Below, piece after piece: positions 39,201-47,700 of a stretch of 64,000 bases of DNA (its first letter is position 1; each line of letters begins with the position of its first letter). Where the stretch lies: the NCBI GenBank assembly GCA_029224185.1, contig CM055188.1, positions 12,901,497-12,965,496 on the forward strand, given 5' to 3'. Both the position numbers and the translations under genes were made by a program. The DNA comes from Karalla daura. Its lineage: Eukaryota; Chordata; Actinopteri; Chaetodontiformes; Leiognathidae. The notes under the pieces were generated by a model. The model saw only the letters and a program-made list of their open reading frames with translations. It did not search any database and was not told the DNA's origin.

Positions 39201-39416
39201 CAGTCACACATTATAGTTCAACTGCAATTTTAGATCACATTTTAGCCCCCAATTTTAGGTCACAATTCACCCTGTGAGAGAAGCCGATTTACATGTTCCT
39301 TTGAAAGACACAAACATTAAATCATTTTGAGAGGAAATCTGCTTGTTGTCTCTTGTCTGACCATCAAACTAATGAAATGTTCACCTTTGTATTTGTTTTC
39401 TACAGGTATGATCTAA
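21879..39416 (+). CDS. B7/butyrophilin-like Ig receptor, gene B (V-C-TM)
   Basis: Five coding exons: 21,879-21,945, 29,287-29,592, 32,962-33,237, 38,435-38,551 and 39,406-39,416. They total 777 bases, or 258 residues plus stop, with GT-AG introns and phase 1 junctions. The domain order is the same as in gene A: leader, V-type Ig ('LLPCIF', 'DRGYYTC'), C-type Ig ('LLQCEV', 'LEWRD', 'LFTCVA') and membrane span. It differs from gene A in carrying two sequons in the V domain (NAS and NTT) and in a very short cytoplasmic end (KLKRCSINGMI). Exon 1 to exon 2 spans over 7 kb because of transposons, and an antisense LINE sits in the C-TM intron, which could affect expression. No frame damage is seen. 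Ligand and orthology are unknown. Confidence 0.82.
22365..22466 (-). repeat. Inverted module pair, left arm
   Basis: Read on the minus strand this arm holds two modules: X (22,410-22,466, 'gataatgaatgagggggtag' and onward) and Y (22,365-22,409, 'cagaacttatggaccaaaat'). Both recur on the plus strand at 25,589-25,766 in the reverse order. Together they bracket the L2 fragment and the decayed transposase at 23.2-25.1 kb. Probably terminal or subterminal repeats of a DNA transposon. Confidence 0.5.
22480..22515. repeat. ATTG/ATTT tetranucleotide microsatellite
   Basis: Short run of 'attt' then 'attg' units in intron 1 of gene B, next to the inverted module arm. Confidence 0.7.
23216..23840 (+). 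mobile_element. L2-like LINE fragment (reverse transcriptase part)
   Basis: Plus-strand translation with one or two frame changes gives 'RPRILFKTINSILKP', then 'LINYRPISKLPFICKILEEV' and 'NILHEFQSGFRALHSTESAL', the N-terminal fingers region of an L2/Maui-type reverse transcriptase. The catalytic FADD part is missing and the fragment stops near 23,840. It lies in intron 1 of gene B. Confidence 0.65.
23880..25110 (-). mobile_element. Decayed DNA transposase of unassigned family
   Basis: Minus-strand frames read 'PVATYETSDHTITSVYFFLG', 'KTRPVMFICEGLVVLLQS', then after a frameshift 'QELLTRYFLIVSGQAKD' and 'IIHRCLSHVMKNAKELCKK'. I recognise this arrangement from uncharacterised transposase-like proteins common in fish but cannot name the family. 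Upstream on the same strand, 25,109-24,540 holds further coding-like frames. Frameshifts and stops make it non-functional. Confidence 0.45.
25437..25505. repeat. AT/GTAT microsatellite
   Basis: Run of alternating AT with GTAT units, ending in a short CA run; simple sequence in intron 1 of gene B. Confidence 0.85.
25589..25766 (+). repeat. Inverted module pair, right arm
   Basis: Module Y at 25,589-25,624 and a diverged module X at 25,713-25,766, in opposite orientation to the left arm at 22,365-22,466. Confidence 0.5.
25800..28600. other. Gene B intron 1, unresolved sequence
   Basis: No exon, ORF with family motifs or RNA gene is recognised. A small frame at 27,905-28,093 contains 'CEMCGRTRG' and a further Cys pair, but it has no supporting context. 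Most of the stretch is probably transposon debris, because gene A has only about 0.6 kb in the matching intron. Confidence 0.4.
28625..29101 (+). mobile_element. hAT transposon remnant (C-terminal end)
   Basis: Plus-strand frames encode 'LPVCSTSCQHSFSTVKLIKT' and 'DIRLSDLGVLSIES', the C-terminal dimerisation region of an hAT transposase. AT-rich 3' sequence follows, then a plausible terminus ('gtccaggacctcctg') at about 29,087-29,101. Similarity to gene A's intron resumes immediately after it (29,102 onward matches about 4,210), so this end marks an insertion boundary. Confidence 0.6.
29287..29592 (+). CDS. Gene B exon 2: V-type Ig domain
   Basis: A 306-bp phase 1-1 exon, one codon longer than in gene A. 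Both Ig cysteines are present and there are two N-glycosylation sequons not found in gene A. Confidence 0.86.
30222..30286. repeat. TG dinucleotide microsatellite
   Basis: Nearly pure (TG)n of about 65 bases in the V-C intron of gene B. Confidence 0.9.
30605..30680. repeat. Possible LINE 3' tail
   Basis: 'ctattgatcccttagggat' with nearby 'ctcagggaaat' resembles a common fish L2-like LINE 3' end. The match is from memory only, and no coding part is attached. Confidence 0.3.
31031..31795. mobile_element. MITE-like element with internal agatatct repeats
   Basis: The ends are inverted: left 'ggcaagccattttaacattt' from 31,034, and its reverse complement ends at 31,787. The interior has no ORF but is filled with about a dozen 'agatatct'-type units in both orientations. 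Copy A has the equivalent flanks close together (about 6,330-6,350), giving an empty-site comparison, so the insertion followed the duplication or was lost from copy A. Family unassigned. Confidence 0.65.
32962..33237 (+). CDS. Gene B exon 3: C-type Ig domain
   Basis: A 276-bp phase 1-1 exon with the C-type Ig cysteines and tryptophan, closely similar to gene A exon 3. Confidence 0.87.
33240..34805. other. Gene B intron 3 before the LINE
   Basis: No exon is recognised. 33,425-33,500 is a third copy of a module also present near 6,800-6,870 and 32,250-32,310 ('tgcattgctgtctctctg' type). The remainder looks like non-coding or unclassified repeat sequence. Confidence 0.4.
34806..34817. repeat. 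Target-site duplication of the RTE LINE, left copy
   Basis: acatagaaaccc directly abuts the GGAT tail of the LINE. An exact copy sits at 38,189-38,200 at its other end. Confidence 0.85.
34818..38188 (-). mobile_element. Full-length RTE-clade LINE (Rex3/Expander-like)
   Basis: A 3,371-bp minus-strand element ends in a (GGAT)n tail at 34,818-34,834 and is bounded by exact 12-bp target-site duplications. Its ORF, 38,028 to 34,846, runs 1060 codons without interruption. An Arg/Pro-rich N-terminus of about 95 residues precedes an APE-like endonuclease ('LALGTWNVTS' near 95, 'GDFNAH' near 232, 'STDHH' near 326). A reverse transcriptase follows ('SNYRGITLL' near 631, 'CGFRPGRGT' near 667, 'DLEKAFDRVP' near 702, 'FADD' at about 799), then a basic C-terminal region. 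The intact frame and perfect duplications indicate a young insertion. It lies antisense in the C-TM intron of gene B and is absent from gene A. The clade name is from memory of the tail type. Confidence 0.9.
34846..38028 (-). CDS. RTE LINE polyprotein: endonuclease plus reverse transcriptase
   Basis: The single 1060-residue ORF of the LINE performs target-primed reverse transcription: the endonuclease nicks DNA and the reverse transcriptase copies the element RNA. The RT active-site FADD is present. In the endonuclease the place where many APE enzymes show a Glu reads 'GLTSTH'; I believe this is common in this fish family, but it should be checked before assuming activity. Other long frames at 35.7-37.9 kb on both strands are GC-rich shadows of this ORF. 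Confidence 0.88.
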   Translation of the reverse strand: MESRKERDETLPGGSPGPTSGARPGRRARQRAPGGRVCHGARPGPARRGYVASPSSPPPRGPTTCRANDWGRVQSELGSSRGQGPRRTNPRATNLALGTWNVTSLGGKEPELVREVERYRLEIVGLTSTHSMGSGTQILERGWTLYYSGVTHGERRQAGVGLLIAPQLSRHVLEFSPLNERVASLRLRVGGRTLTVVSAYGPNSSTKYPGFLESLGGVLESAPTGDSIVLLGDFNAHVGNDSETWRGVIGRNGLPDLNPSGVLLLDFCASNSLSITNTMFKHKGVHQCTWHQDTLGRRSMIDFVAVSSDLRPYVLDTRVKRGAELSTDHHLVVSWVRWPGRKLDRLGRPKRIVRVCWERLAESPVREVFNSHIRESFDLIPREAGDVEHEWTMFSTSIVDAAVQSCGRKTSGACRGGNPRTRWWTPEVRDAVKLKKESYRAWLARGTPETADGYRRAKRMAARAVAEAKTRAWEKFGEAMEKDYRSASKKFWQTVRRLRRGKQCPTNTVYSGSGELLTSTGDIIGRWKEYFEDLLNPTVTPSLEEAEAEDPEVDSFITQAEVTEVVRKLPSGKAPGVDEIRPEYLKSLDVVGLSWLTRLCNIAWQSGTVPLEWQTGVVVPLFKKGDRRVCSNYRGITLLSLPGKVYSRVLERRVRPIVEPRIQEEQCGFRPGRGTLDQLYTLHRVLEGSWEFAHPVHMCFVDLEKAFDRVPRGVLWGVLREYGVQGSLLRAVRSLYDRCSSSVRMAGSKSGLFPVHVGLRQGCPLSPVLFITFMDRISRRSRGPEMVRFGSHGISSLLFADDVVLLAPSSQDLQHALGRFAAECEAAGMRISTSKSEAMVLDRRKVECPLQVGGEPLPQVEEFKYLGVLFTSEGRMEREVDRRIGAAAAVMRSLYRSVVVKKELSQKAKLSIYRSIYVPTLTYGHELWVMTERMRSRIEAAEMGFLRRVAGRSLRDRVRSSVTREELGVEPLLLHIERSQLRWLGHLNRMPPGRLPREVFRACPSGRRPRGRPRARWSDYVTRLAWERLGILPEELEEVSREREVWASLLRLLPPRPGPG
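38189..38200. repeat. Target-site duplication of the RTE LINE, right copy
   Basis: Exact copy of acatagaaaccc at 34,806, next to the 5' end of the element, showing a full-length rather than 5'-truncated insertion. Confidence 0.85.
38435..38551 (+). CDS. Gene B exon 4: transmembrane segment
   Basis: A 117-bp exon with hydrophobic core 'MFLIISIIAIGFLVW' and basic stop-transfer residues KLKR. The flanking intron sequence matches gene A. Confidence 0.83.
38660..38798. repeat. Teleost dispersed repeat, copy B
   Basis: Counterpart of the repeat at 8,880-9,015 in the same intron of gene A; an ancestral insertion shared by both copies. Confidence 0.55.
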
Positions 39417-40146
39417 CACCAAACTCAGATGGGTTGTAAAGGTGAATGTGCAGGTTCCTGAGAATACGTTACAGCTTGTGAATGAGAATCTGAAGCTGAA
39501 CAGGATGTGAAACTCATCAGGCACTGCTTGATCTCATTGCGTAAAGATCATTCTCACTGGATTACTATGTATACTATGAGGTTATTTTTACATCTTATTT
39601 TACTGTTTTATTGTGTCAACACATCCTTGATTTTAAGGATTAGGCAGCAAGACAGCACCCTAAATAATATATAATATTATAATATGTGAAGAAGAGGATA
39701 ACTGAACTTAAGAGGTGAAGGTGATATTGAGCAGCTCAAAACCAAAAGTAGCTCTAAAGTCTCTGGAGATCAGGAGCTGAAATGTCCCAGCTTAAAGCAA
39801 ACAACAGCAACTTAAATAAGCATGTGATTGATCTGTTATAAAAAAAAAATCTCCCCTCAAGTGCGATCATTGATGAGTGATTGTTGGGAAGATGCTTCAA
39901 TGAAGGACAGAGTGATGCTGCACTTCTGGTCCTTTTAAATCTGGTGGATGTGAGGTTTTCAGGTGAAATGAAGCTTGTTTTATATTGTTTTACTGTGTGG
40001 ATTTTTTTCTTCAGGTGAGATAAGTTATCATGAACTCCCCTTAGGAGTGATCAGCAGACATGTAAATAAGATTATTGTGTATGCTTTTTTTTACAATGCT
40101 CTCTCTGTTGTCTTTGCAACTATGCAGATTTCCCTACAGTGGATCT

Positions 40147-40152
40147 AATAAA
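40147..40152 (+). terminator. Polyadenylation signal of gene B
   Basis: AATAAA in the same sequence context as at 10,146 in gene A, about 730 bases after the stop codon. Confidence 0.6.
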
Positions 40153-40159
40153 CTTATTC

Positions 40160-43100
40160 TAAATGTATGACTGTTGAATGCTTGAAGGCTTTGTTATTGT
40201 CATTCTCTAAAATATCCTGATGTGGAATACAATATGTTGTAATTCACCACATACATCATTAAGTTCATCATATGCATTTTAAATGGAGCCAACTTTATTT
40301 TTAAATCATGTTAACCATACATTTTTCATGCAGTAAGAAATCAAATATCATCTTGAAAATTGACTTTGTTCATTTCAAGTAGAATCATTATTTTTCATCC
40401 AATTTAGATTATGTTTTTGATTTAACAGTTCTTAACAGGGAATCTTGTCTTGACTCTTGTAACAAACCAAACCTAAAAGTTGTTCAGCACTGCTTCAAGA
40501 AGGCTGCTACACTGACATTTCATCTGGATTAGAAATTCATGAAAATAGTTTCAAGTCTTACACAGGAAGTTTATAAATATTTTATGATACAGAATAGCAC
40601 AAATTAAAACTTCAATAACAAGTCTTCACTGTCTTCATCACTTCATCCTCTAACCAGTTACTGAAACACAAACATTTTGACAACGTTTTATTAAAATATT
40701 GTGCATAGTAATGTACTTAACAGGTCTGTACATTACTATACACATATGTTATGTACATTACTATGCTTCAAGTTCCATCTAGTGCAGTTAACACAATGCA
40801 TGAATAAATAACACTGTTTAATTACACATCAAAATAATTTTTAGCATGTGATGAACTATTCTGTCTTCCTGGGTGTAATGTTTCTGTAGAACCTGTCAAC
40901 ACATGTAATGTAGTATCGCTAGTCTGCAGGACTTGAGTAAACTGATCTGTGCAGGTAAAATAAGGTGACACTGAGTCTCTGCTGAGTCAATAAAACATTT
41001 TAATGTTTGTCAAACATGAATCCACAACACAGCAGTTTGTTTAGTGATAGGAAAAAAGTGAGTATTTACATCTACTGTCATACACGTCACACTTCATACC
41101 CATGCTAACACAACAAAGGCTTTTATATACAGGAAATACTTATTAGCATCATAGTACAAAGGAATATCTCACTATCTGGATTTGTCATTGATGCAAAATA
41201 CACAAAATAAAAACAAAGCTCTGCTCAGCTGCCCTGAAATAATCACAATAATTAGACAAAAGTAAGGTGTGTTGTTTAGGTTTAAAAAGTTTTACATCAG
41301 AAAGTAGAGACAACAATCTACACGTGTTCACTTTGTCCTTTATGGTTGCTATGAACACACACACTGAGGCCTTCACCTCACTCTTCCTCCTCCATCTTCC
41401 TCCAAGTGTGCAGAACCTCTGCTCACTTGATCTTCAACTTCTCACACAATAAAAGTGATTTAAGTTCCCTCCACAAGTATGTGCACAATGTTTATGTGTA
41501 CTTGTGTGTCTATGTATATAAGTATATGTTTTATACAACTCTGTGACTAAGTTTCAGACATAAAATAGTTCAAATTGGATTTCGAATAGAAATCTCTGAT
41601 AGTTTCTTGCTTTGCATAGTTTTTTTTAAACGTCCTGTTTCCATCTACCATTAACCTGTGTTATTCCCCAAACCAGCTGCACAGGAGCTCTGATCATATG
41701 ACCACAAGTCTTTTCAATAACACCAGGCAGCAGTGAATCCTCTGTGTGGTTACACTCAGAGCTGTGCAGCCTACTGTCACTTCCATGTTTCACAGGGCCT
41801 GAAACCCAGAACAATGGGCTGTGACTGAGACATCTCTCTGTGCCAGCCTGGAACATCACATGTCAAACAGCCACAAATTCTTAAATCTCAACAGGTGAAG
41901 ACCATGCATTTGTCTGGGACTATTTGAAGAAGTGGATCTGTTTACTGCCTTTGTGGAAACAGACCACAAGTCTCCTCTTACGGCTTTAATTCAGGACCTG
42001 AATCTGACCGTCATTGCTGGTATCAGGGTCAGAGAAACACAGTCAACTGTCACACAGCTAAAGCAGCAGAGAAAACAACCGTTAACAGGTCAGTTTTGTT
42101 CATTTTCACCAAAGAGGAGAGGGGTGACCAGGTGGCAGCATGGCCCTAAAAAAACATTTTTCAAAGAAATTGAAGAACAAAAGTCTTTGCTCAGGGCAGG
42201 TTTACACATGAAAGTTTTGACATGGTTCAGCTTCCTGCCTGATGTTTCAGGAGGTCAGTGCACTACAGGCTCACACTTTCCTTGGTCACTCAAGATTTGA
42301 GCTGTAGGTAGTGACAACCAGTAAAACAAGGTCCGGTAAGAAATATGCAGCCATAAGTGTCCATCACTTTCATAAAAACATGGCAAAAATTGTACTTTAT
42401 TTGGGTTAATATCTTAAGAAATCTTGTGATGGTGCTGCAGCTAAAAAACATCCTTTACTTGACATAAAAAGCTCAAATGAAGCTGCGTATATTATGGGAT
42501 GTAACTTATGGGACCTAACTTAGAGCCTGTTTATGTGTGTGTGCACGTGTATGTGAGGCATCAGCACACAGTGTCAAGCAGCTACTGGTGGCTGAGGAAG
42601 ATATTTATCTGGCGTGTCATTCATACATACATACATATATATATACATACATATATATATATGTATATATACAGGTTTCACTTTCAATCAAAAGCAGGAT
42701 TAAATATAAATTATACTTCTATTCGTTTATACACTGTTACATTTATCTACATACACTGCCTGTTACAAATTGTCTTGTGAAAAAGATGAAGGGGAGGCAT
42801 CATTACCTTAACTGATCTTAACTAATCCTGAATGGACTGAAGAGCTGCTGCAGACAACACCTTCTCACTTCTTTCTTCATTCTTTTATTGCTGTGATTCC
42901 TGTCTCTACTTCTTTAAAACTATTATTATTATTCTCTGTGGACTGTTGTGTATTGTGTATTGACTGTGTATTCTGTATCACATTGTGCATTGTGAATTTG
43001 ATGCTATGTTTGGCTGCTTGCACTACTTCCCTCCAAGGATAAATAAACTCTTATCTTATCGTAATTTACATGGACAGCAACATTCTGAATATTCAACTTA

Positions 43101-44069
43101 TTTTAAATAAGAGAATAACTGCATCACTGTTTTGACATGAGTGGCTTAAAGAATATTTCCCTCATATTCCTTGTTGCATGTTGAGAGCATATTCCAATCA
43201 ATGTCTTATGACACACCCACATTAGAGTCCTAACTCAATAACTCTGAAACACGGGAGAGTAGAGAGTAGTAGGCCCATGGCCACAAGTGTTTTTCTGTTT
43301 TTGTGGAACATAGCAGCTGCTTCAGAGAATCATCCAGCAGTATCTAACTTCTTCACACTCACAGATGTATTCTATCTCCTGCATTCATTCAGCGACCTGC
43401 GAAAAATGTCTATGTTTGCAGCCTTCAGTGTATTCATACTCAACACACTCATCTAAAGTGTCATCTGCCATCTGAAAGACTGTAGTTCTTGATGTCTAAT
43501 TCTAATCAATACTTATACCATATCAATACTCAAATATGATCGTATTCAGTTCAAAGTTATGGAAAATAATCTTAATACTGTGAGATCGGAACATTAGTGC
43601 CCATGTCAATGTGGTCAGTGTATTGTTCCATTTACTTTTACTCATTAAACACCCTTCATTAGCATAATCCTGCTGTACAGTTGTAAAATAGGTTCAGATC
43701 ATTATAATCCTAGTGTTTTTGGTGCTCTGTTGCTTTGTTTAGGTGTGGCTTGCTATCACAGTTTTTAACTCTGTGTGATGACATGGTCACACATCATTCT
43801 GAGCAGTGTCACTGCAGCTTCGAAAGACTTGTTCTCAAAGAAAAGATCATTTCACTTTGTTCTCTAAACAGACTGGTGCAGCGGGGGAAGGGGGGGGGGG
43901 GTGTGGCGGCAGTGCAGAGACGAGGATCATTTGGTTGAAGGACGCTGAGAGCCGATGTCTCAGCCAAACCTTCGCTCTGAGATGAATTTGGCGACTGCTG
44001 CGGAGCGGCTGCATGCGTCACCACTACATCTCTCTTCGTTTGTTATTCTCTCCACTTCTGTTGAGCGTC
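40160..44069. other. Convergent intergenic region and likely dock3 3' UTR
   Basis: Similarity to copy A ends near 40,880. The space to the dock3 stop codon holds AT-rich unique sequence, a CATA/TATA simple repeat at 42,620-42,672 and no recognisable gene. A 122-codon plus-strand frame at 41,932-42,300 lacks motifs and splice context. The dock3 3' UTR should occupy the part next to 44,070; its polyadenylation site cannot be chosen with confidence. Confidence 0.45.
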
Positions 44070-44723
44070 TCAGTCCTCACCCACACCGTGCTCCCAGGCC
44101 ACCTTCGCTTGCTCCTCCTTGGTGGCTGCGATGATGGGCTGCGAGATTTTGCGTGGCATGGGCCGGGGTGCTGGGGGCAGGGGTGCAGACTGAGCACTGA
44201 GGGGGTCCTCCTCAGGGATACAGCCCTCCCTGACATAGGGTTTTGGGGGCAGGACTGGAGGGGGCTCATGTAGGTGGTAGAGAGGGGGGTGGTGAGGGAG
44301 GTAGTGTGGATGGAAATGGTGGTGGTAGTAGTGGTGGTGCTGCTGCCCGTCCTGCTGCTGTGGCTGTTGTGGCCCTTGGGGCAGAGACTGGACCGCCCCC
44401 CCCACTAGGCCTGGGGCAGAGTGGCTGTGGCATGGCAGAGGCTTGGCTCCATCCAGGACCTCAGGCTCAGAGACACTGTACTTGACGGGCTGGTACAGTG
44501 AGTCCAGGTCCTCTTGGTCGGTGGTCCAGGCCTGGCTGCTGGGGACAGGCTCCAGGGTGTCTGTGCGACTGGCTGGGGGATCGGAGGAGGAGGCCGGGCC
44601 CCCAAAGTTGCTCTCACTGAGGGAGGAGACCCCAGAGCTGGCACTACCGGACAAGGTGGAGTTACTGCCATCCAGGATGGACTGTGGACTGGTGGGCGAG
44701 GCAGGTATAGGGTGCAGAGGGGA
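44070..44723 (-). CDS. dock3: dock3 last coding exon: proline-rich tail
   Basis: A 654-bp exon beginning 'SPLHPIPASPTSPQS' and ending at the TGA at 44,070-44,072. It holds a Ser-rich block ('STLSGSASSGVSSLSE'), a His/Gln-rich low-complexity block (YYHHHFHPH), the SH3-ligand 'VLPPKPYV' and 'PRPMPRKISQP', then the 'KEEQAKVAWEHG' end typical of DOCK3. As I recall the human proteins, the 'PRPMPRKISQ' part is more like the DOCK4 end, so this tail combines features of both paralogues. The acceptor follows a GA/CT-rich tract. Confidence 0.85.
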   Translation of the reverse strand, partial: SPLHPIPASPTSPQSILDGSNSTLSGSASSGVSSLSESNFGGPASSSDPPASRTDTLEPVPSSQAWTTDQEDLDSLYQPVKYSVSEPEVLDGAKPLPCHSHSAPGLVGGAVQSLPQGPQQPQQQDGQQHHHYYHHHFHPHYLPHHPPLYHLHEPPPVLPPKPYVREGCIPEEDPLSAQSAPLPPAPRPMPRKISQPIIAATKEEQAKVAWEHGVGED

Positions 44724-44732
44724 CTGGAGGGG

Positions 44733-44766
<34 letters not shown>

Positions 44767-47700
44767 TTACGTCTGTACAATGAAAGATCCAAACAAAAAC
44801 AAAACATGTCCAGTGACACATAAACTAATTACGCTCCTCATTAGTAACAGCATCAACAACCACTTAAAATACTAACAGAAATCATTTTGATGGTTATTAT
44901 TGATTTGAAGATGCCTCTTCGTTTTCAACCATATGTCATACTGAATGATATATACAGTATGACATACTCATTTCTTCTTCCAGTTTAGAGAAACTTGCGA
45001 CAGTTCACACAGTCACACCAAAACTTGTCAGAGAATGAAGTCTGTGGTCAGTTCAATCAAACTCAACTAAACACAACCTCTGAAAAGATTGCTTCATGCT
45101 GTTCTTAGCAATGAAACAAAAGTGTCTCCTCACTCAGCTCACCAAGATTTCAGGCTACAAGAAAAACATTAAAATTGAATCAATAAGAAAGAATGATATA
45201 ATCTCAGGATGAATTGAATCAAATCATTAGGGAATAAATGACAGAGATGCTAGATTGAATAGATGGAGAAGAAGTCATAAAGGAAACACTCAGAGGAACC
45301 TTCTGTATGAAGAAAAGTCAGACACACATTTTTAGATTTCCTTTGCTGCCTGCACCTACAATAAGAGTTGTTTGTTCACTTGTTTCTAACCTGAACAACT
45401 GTGACGTCAGTAAGTATGTAGTAAGTAGTGACGAGAACTGATGACATCCAGTGTGGACACAAGAGGACAGAAGAAGATAGGAAAGAGTATTTGTTGGGGA
45501 GACACAGACAATGGGGTGGAAGAGTAAGAGGAGGAAGGAGTCCAAGAACTGGAAGAAGATGAGGAGAAGGAGAGGGAGGAGAAGGAGGAGCACAAGGAGG
45601 AGGTGGAGGAGGAGGAGCAGGGTACCTTTCTTAAGGAGCGCGCAGGGAGAGCTGGAGGGAGGTCGCTGACCTGGTGGTGGAAAGCGTCAAAGTGCATCGA
45701 CAGGTGTTGCCCTACAGGGGGAGACACAGCAGGACTGACTGAGAGAGAAGAGTGCACACTTTCCCTCATGCACGCTCACACACAGGCCCAAGTCCAGTCC
45801 GCACCCTAAAGACTCAAGCCCTGAACCCTCCATGACTTCAGTCACGCCAGCTATAAGTGACTGAGTGTCAAAGAACAGCACTAGTCCGTCTCTCATGTTA
45901 CCTTGACAGCAACATGTTGGTGACGCTGACTTTTTATTTACTATCTACTAGCACGGCCAGCGTGTGTAAGGAATTGATTCCCTCATCAGTCAGTCATAAT
46001 CCAAGAGGTAGTTTTAGATTAATTATTGTGACTGGACAAAGGGAAATATGGGTGCCACAACGGCCACTTTGAGTGGCAGCCTTGATCATGTTAATAATAA
46101 ATAAATAACTTTTCTGTTATTGTGATTGGCATCCCATGTGTGACCTCACAACACTATGAACTGTGGGTAATTTCCTTATGGCAAGTCTGCATCGCTGCTG
46201 ACTCATCGTAGAGGGGCATTAAGGGCTTATTCACTGACCTGCTGACTTAAAGACCTGGAAAGGGAACAGCACTCCCCCACTCTTAAGGACTCACTAGCTT
46301 AGATATGCTTTCATGTGAAGTCAGTGAGTATATCACTGACTTCACATGAAAGTGCATCTAAGTCAGTTAGTCCTACAGAGGTCGACTTGGAATCGGCCAT
46401 ATACACATACTCATTTGCATGCACACACACACACGCTCTCACACACACCCACATACATGCATATACACGCTCACATACACACACAAACATACATGTGCAC
46501 ACACAAACATACACCTCAGATCAGAGTTGTAGAGGAGTAAGTGAGAGAGAAGGAAAGAGAGGAAGAGGAAGGCGTGGGTGTGGGAGGGAGGTGTTCTGGT
46601 GTCTCCTTGTTAAATTCGACTCTCAAAGACATCTTGTTTTGTTTTGGCTGCGGTCAAGCTGTTGCTTCTCCGTCTGTGAGTTATACAAGACTAAACTCTG
46701 TAGTCAAGTGAGGCTAGAGCTTCAAACAAGGCTAAGGATGATCAACGAGAAGGAAAAAAAAGAATAACAATATAATAATAATACCAGACCACATACACAC
46801 ACACATATACAGAGTTGACCATGGGTCCTACCATGAGGCAGGTTGCGTGGGGGGACGGGAGGCGCCATGACGCTGCCAACATGGGCGGAGAGGAAGGGGA
46901 GGGCTTCTCTGGTACCACTGTCCAAACTCCAACTACTGGGAGTGGTGAGGACTGCAGGAGGAGGAAGAGGAGGAGGAGAAGCAGAAGGAGGGAGAGTAAG
47001 TGGAGGAGCAGGAGGAATAGAGGAGGTGGAGGAGGAGGAGGAGAGAGCAGGATGGCCAGGAGAGAGGAGATAAATGGACTGCATTGCTTTACGCCCTGGA
47101 TAATGCAAACTTGTTACCTGTGTGATTGTTTGTGTGTGTTTACCTTTCTCAGCCACAGACAGGTTAGGGTCGCTGCAGGGTTTGCATGGACCAATCACTT
47201 GGTGGAACAGTGCTCGCTGCAGATTGGCTGGCTGAGGAGAGGAGAGTGTGTTGCTTATGGAGCTTCATGAGGAGGAGATCAGGAAGTGGCACCTGCTCTT
47301 CTCTGACTCTACTCAGTCTGAACATGTACATACCTGTCCATTCTCCATCATGTTGGAGTACATGGCACTGCTTGGTCGCTCCCTGTGAGGCGGTAGCAGC
47401 ATCAGCATCTCTCTGTTGTGTCTGTATTTGTCTGGCAGAGATGGTGAGCCAACTGCAGGGAGACAGGAGGACCACTCATTGAAAGCACTTACTGGGTTTA
47501 CATGAACAGCTATATTCTCACCTTAACTATAAGACAGTGATCTGAAGAAGTTACCAAGTAAACAGTGAATTTTCATTACACTAATCTGAAAGAGACGTTA
47601 GCAGGAGGAGGATTTTAACTTGAGTCACCATTACAAGACTAAACACAGAGACAAACACAAGACACTGACTGATCTTGGGCAGGCAGACATCTAAAGGTCC

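Noticed and set aside
41932..42300. 122-codon plus-strand frame between gene B and dock3
   Set aside because: No family motif, no splice context, composition like intergenic DNA.
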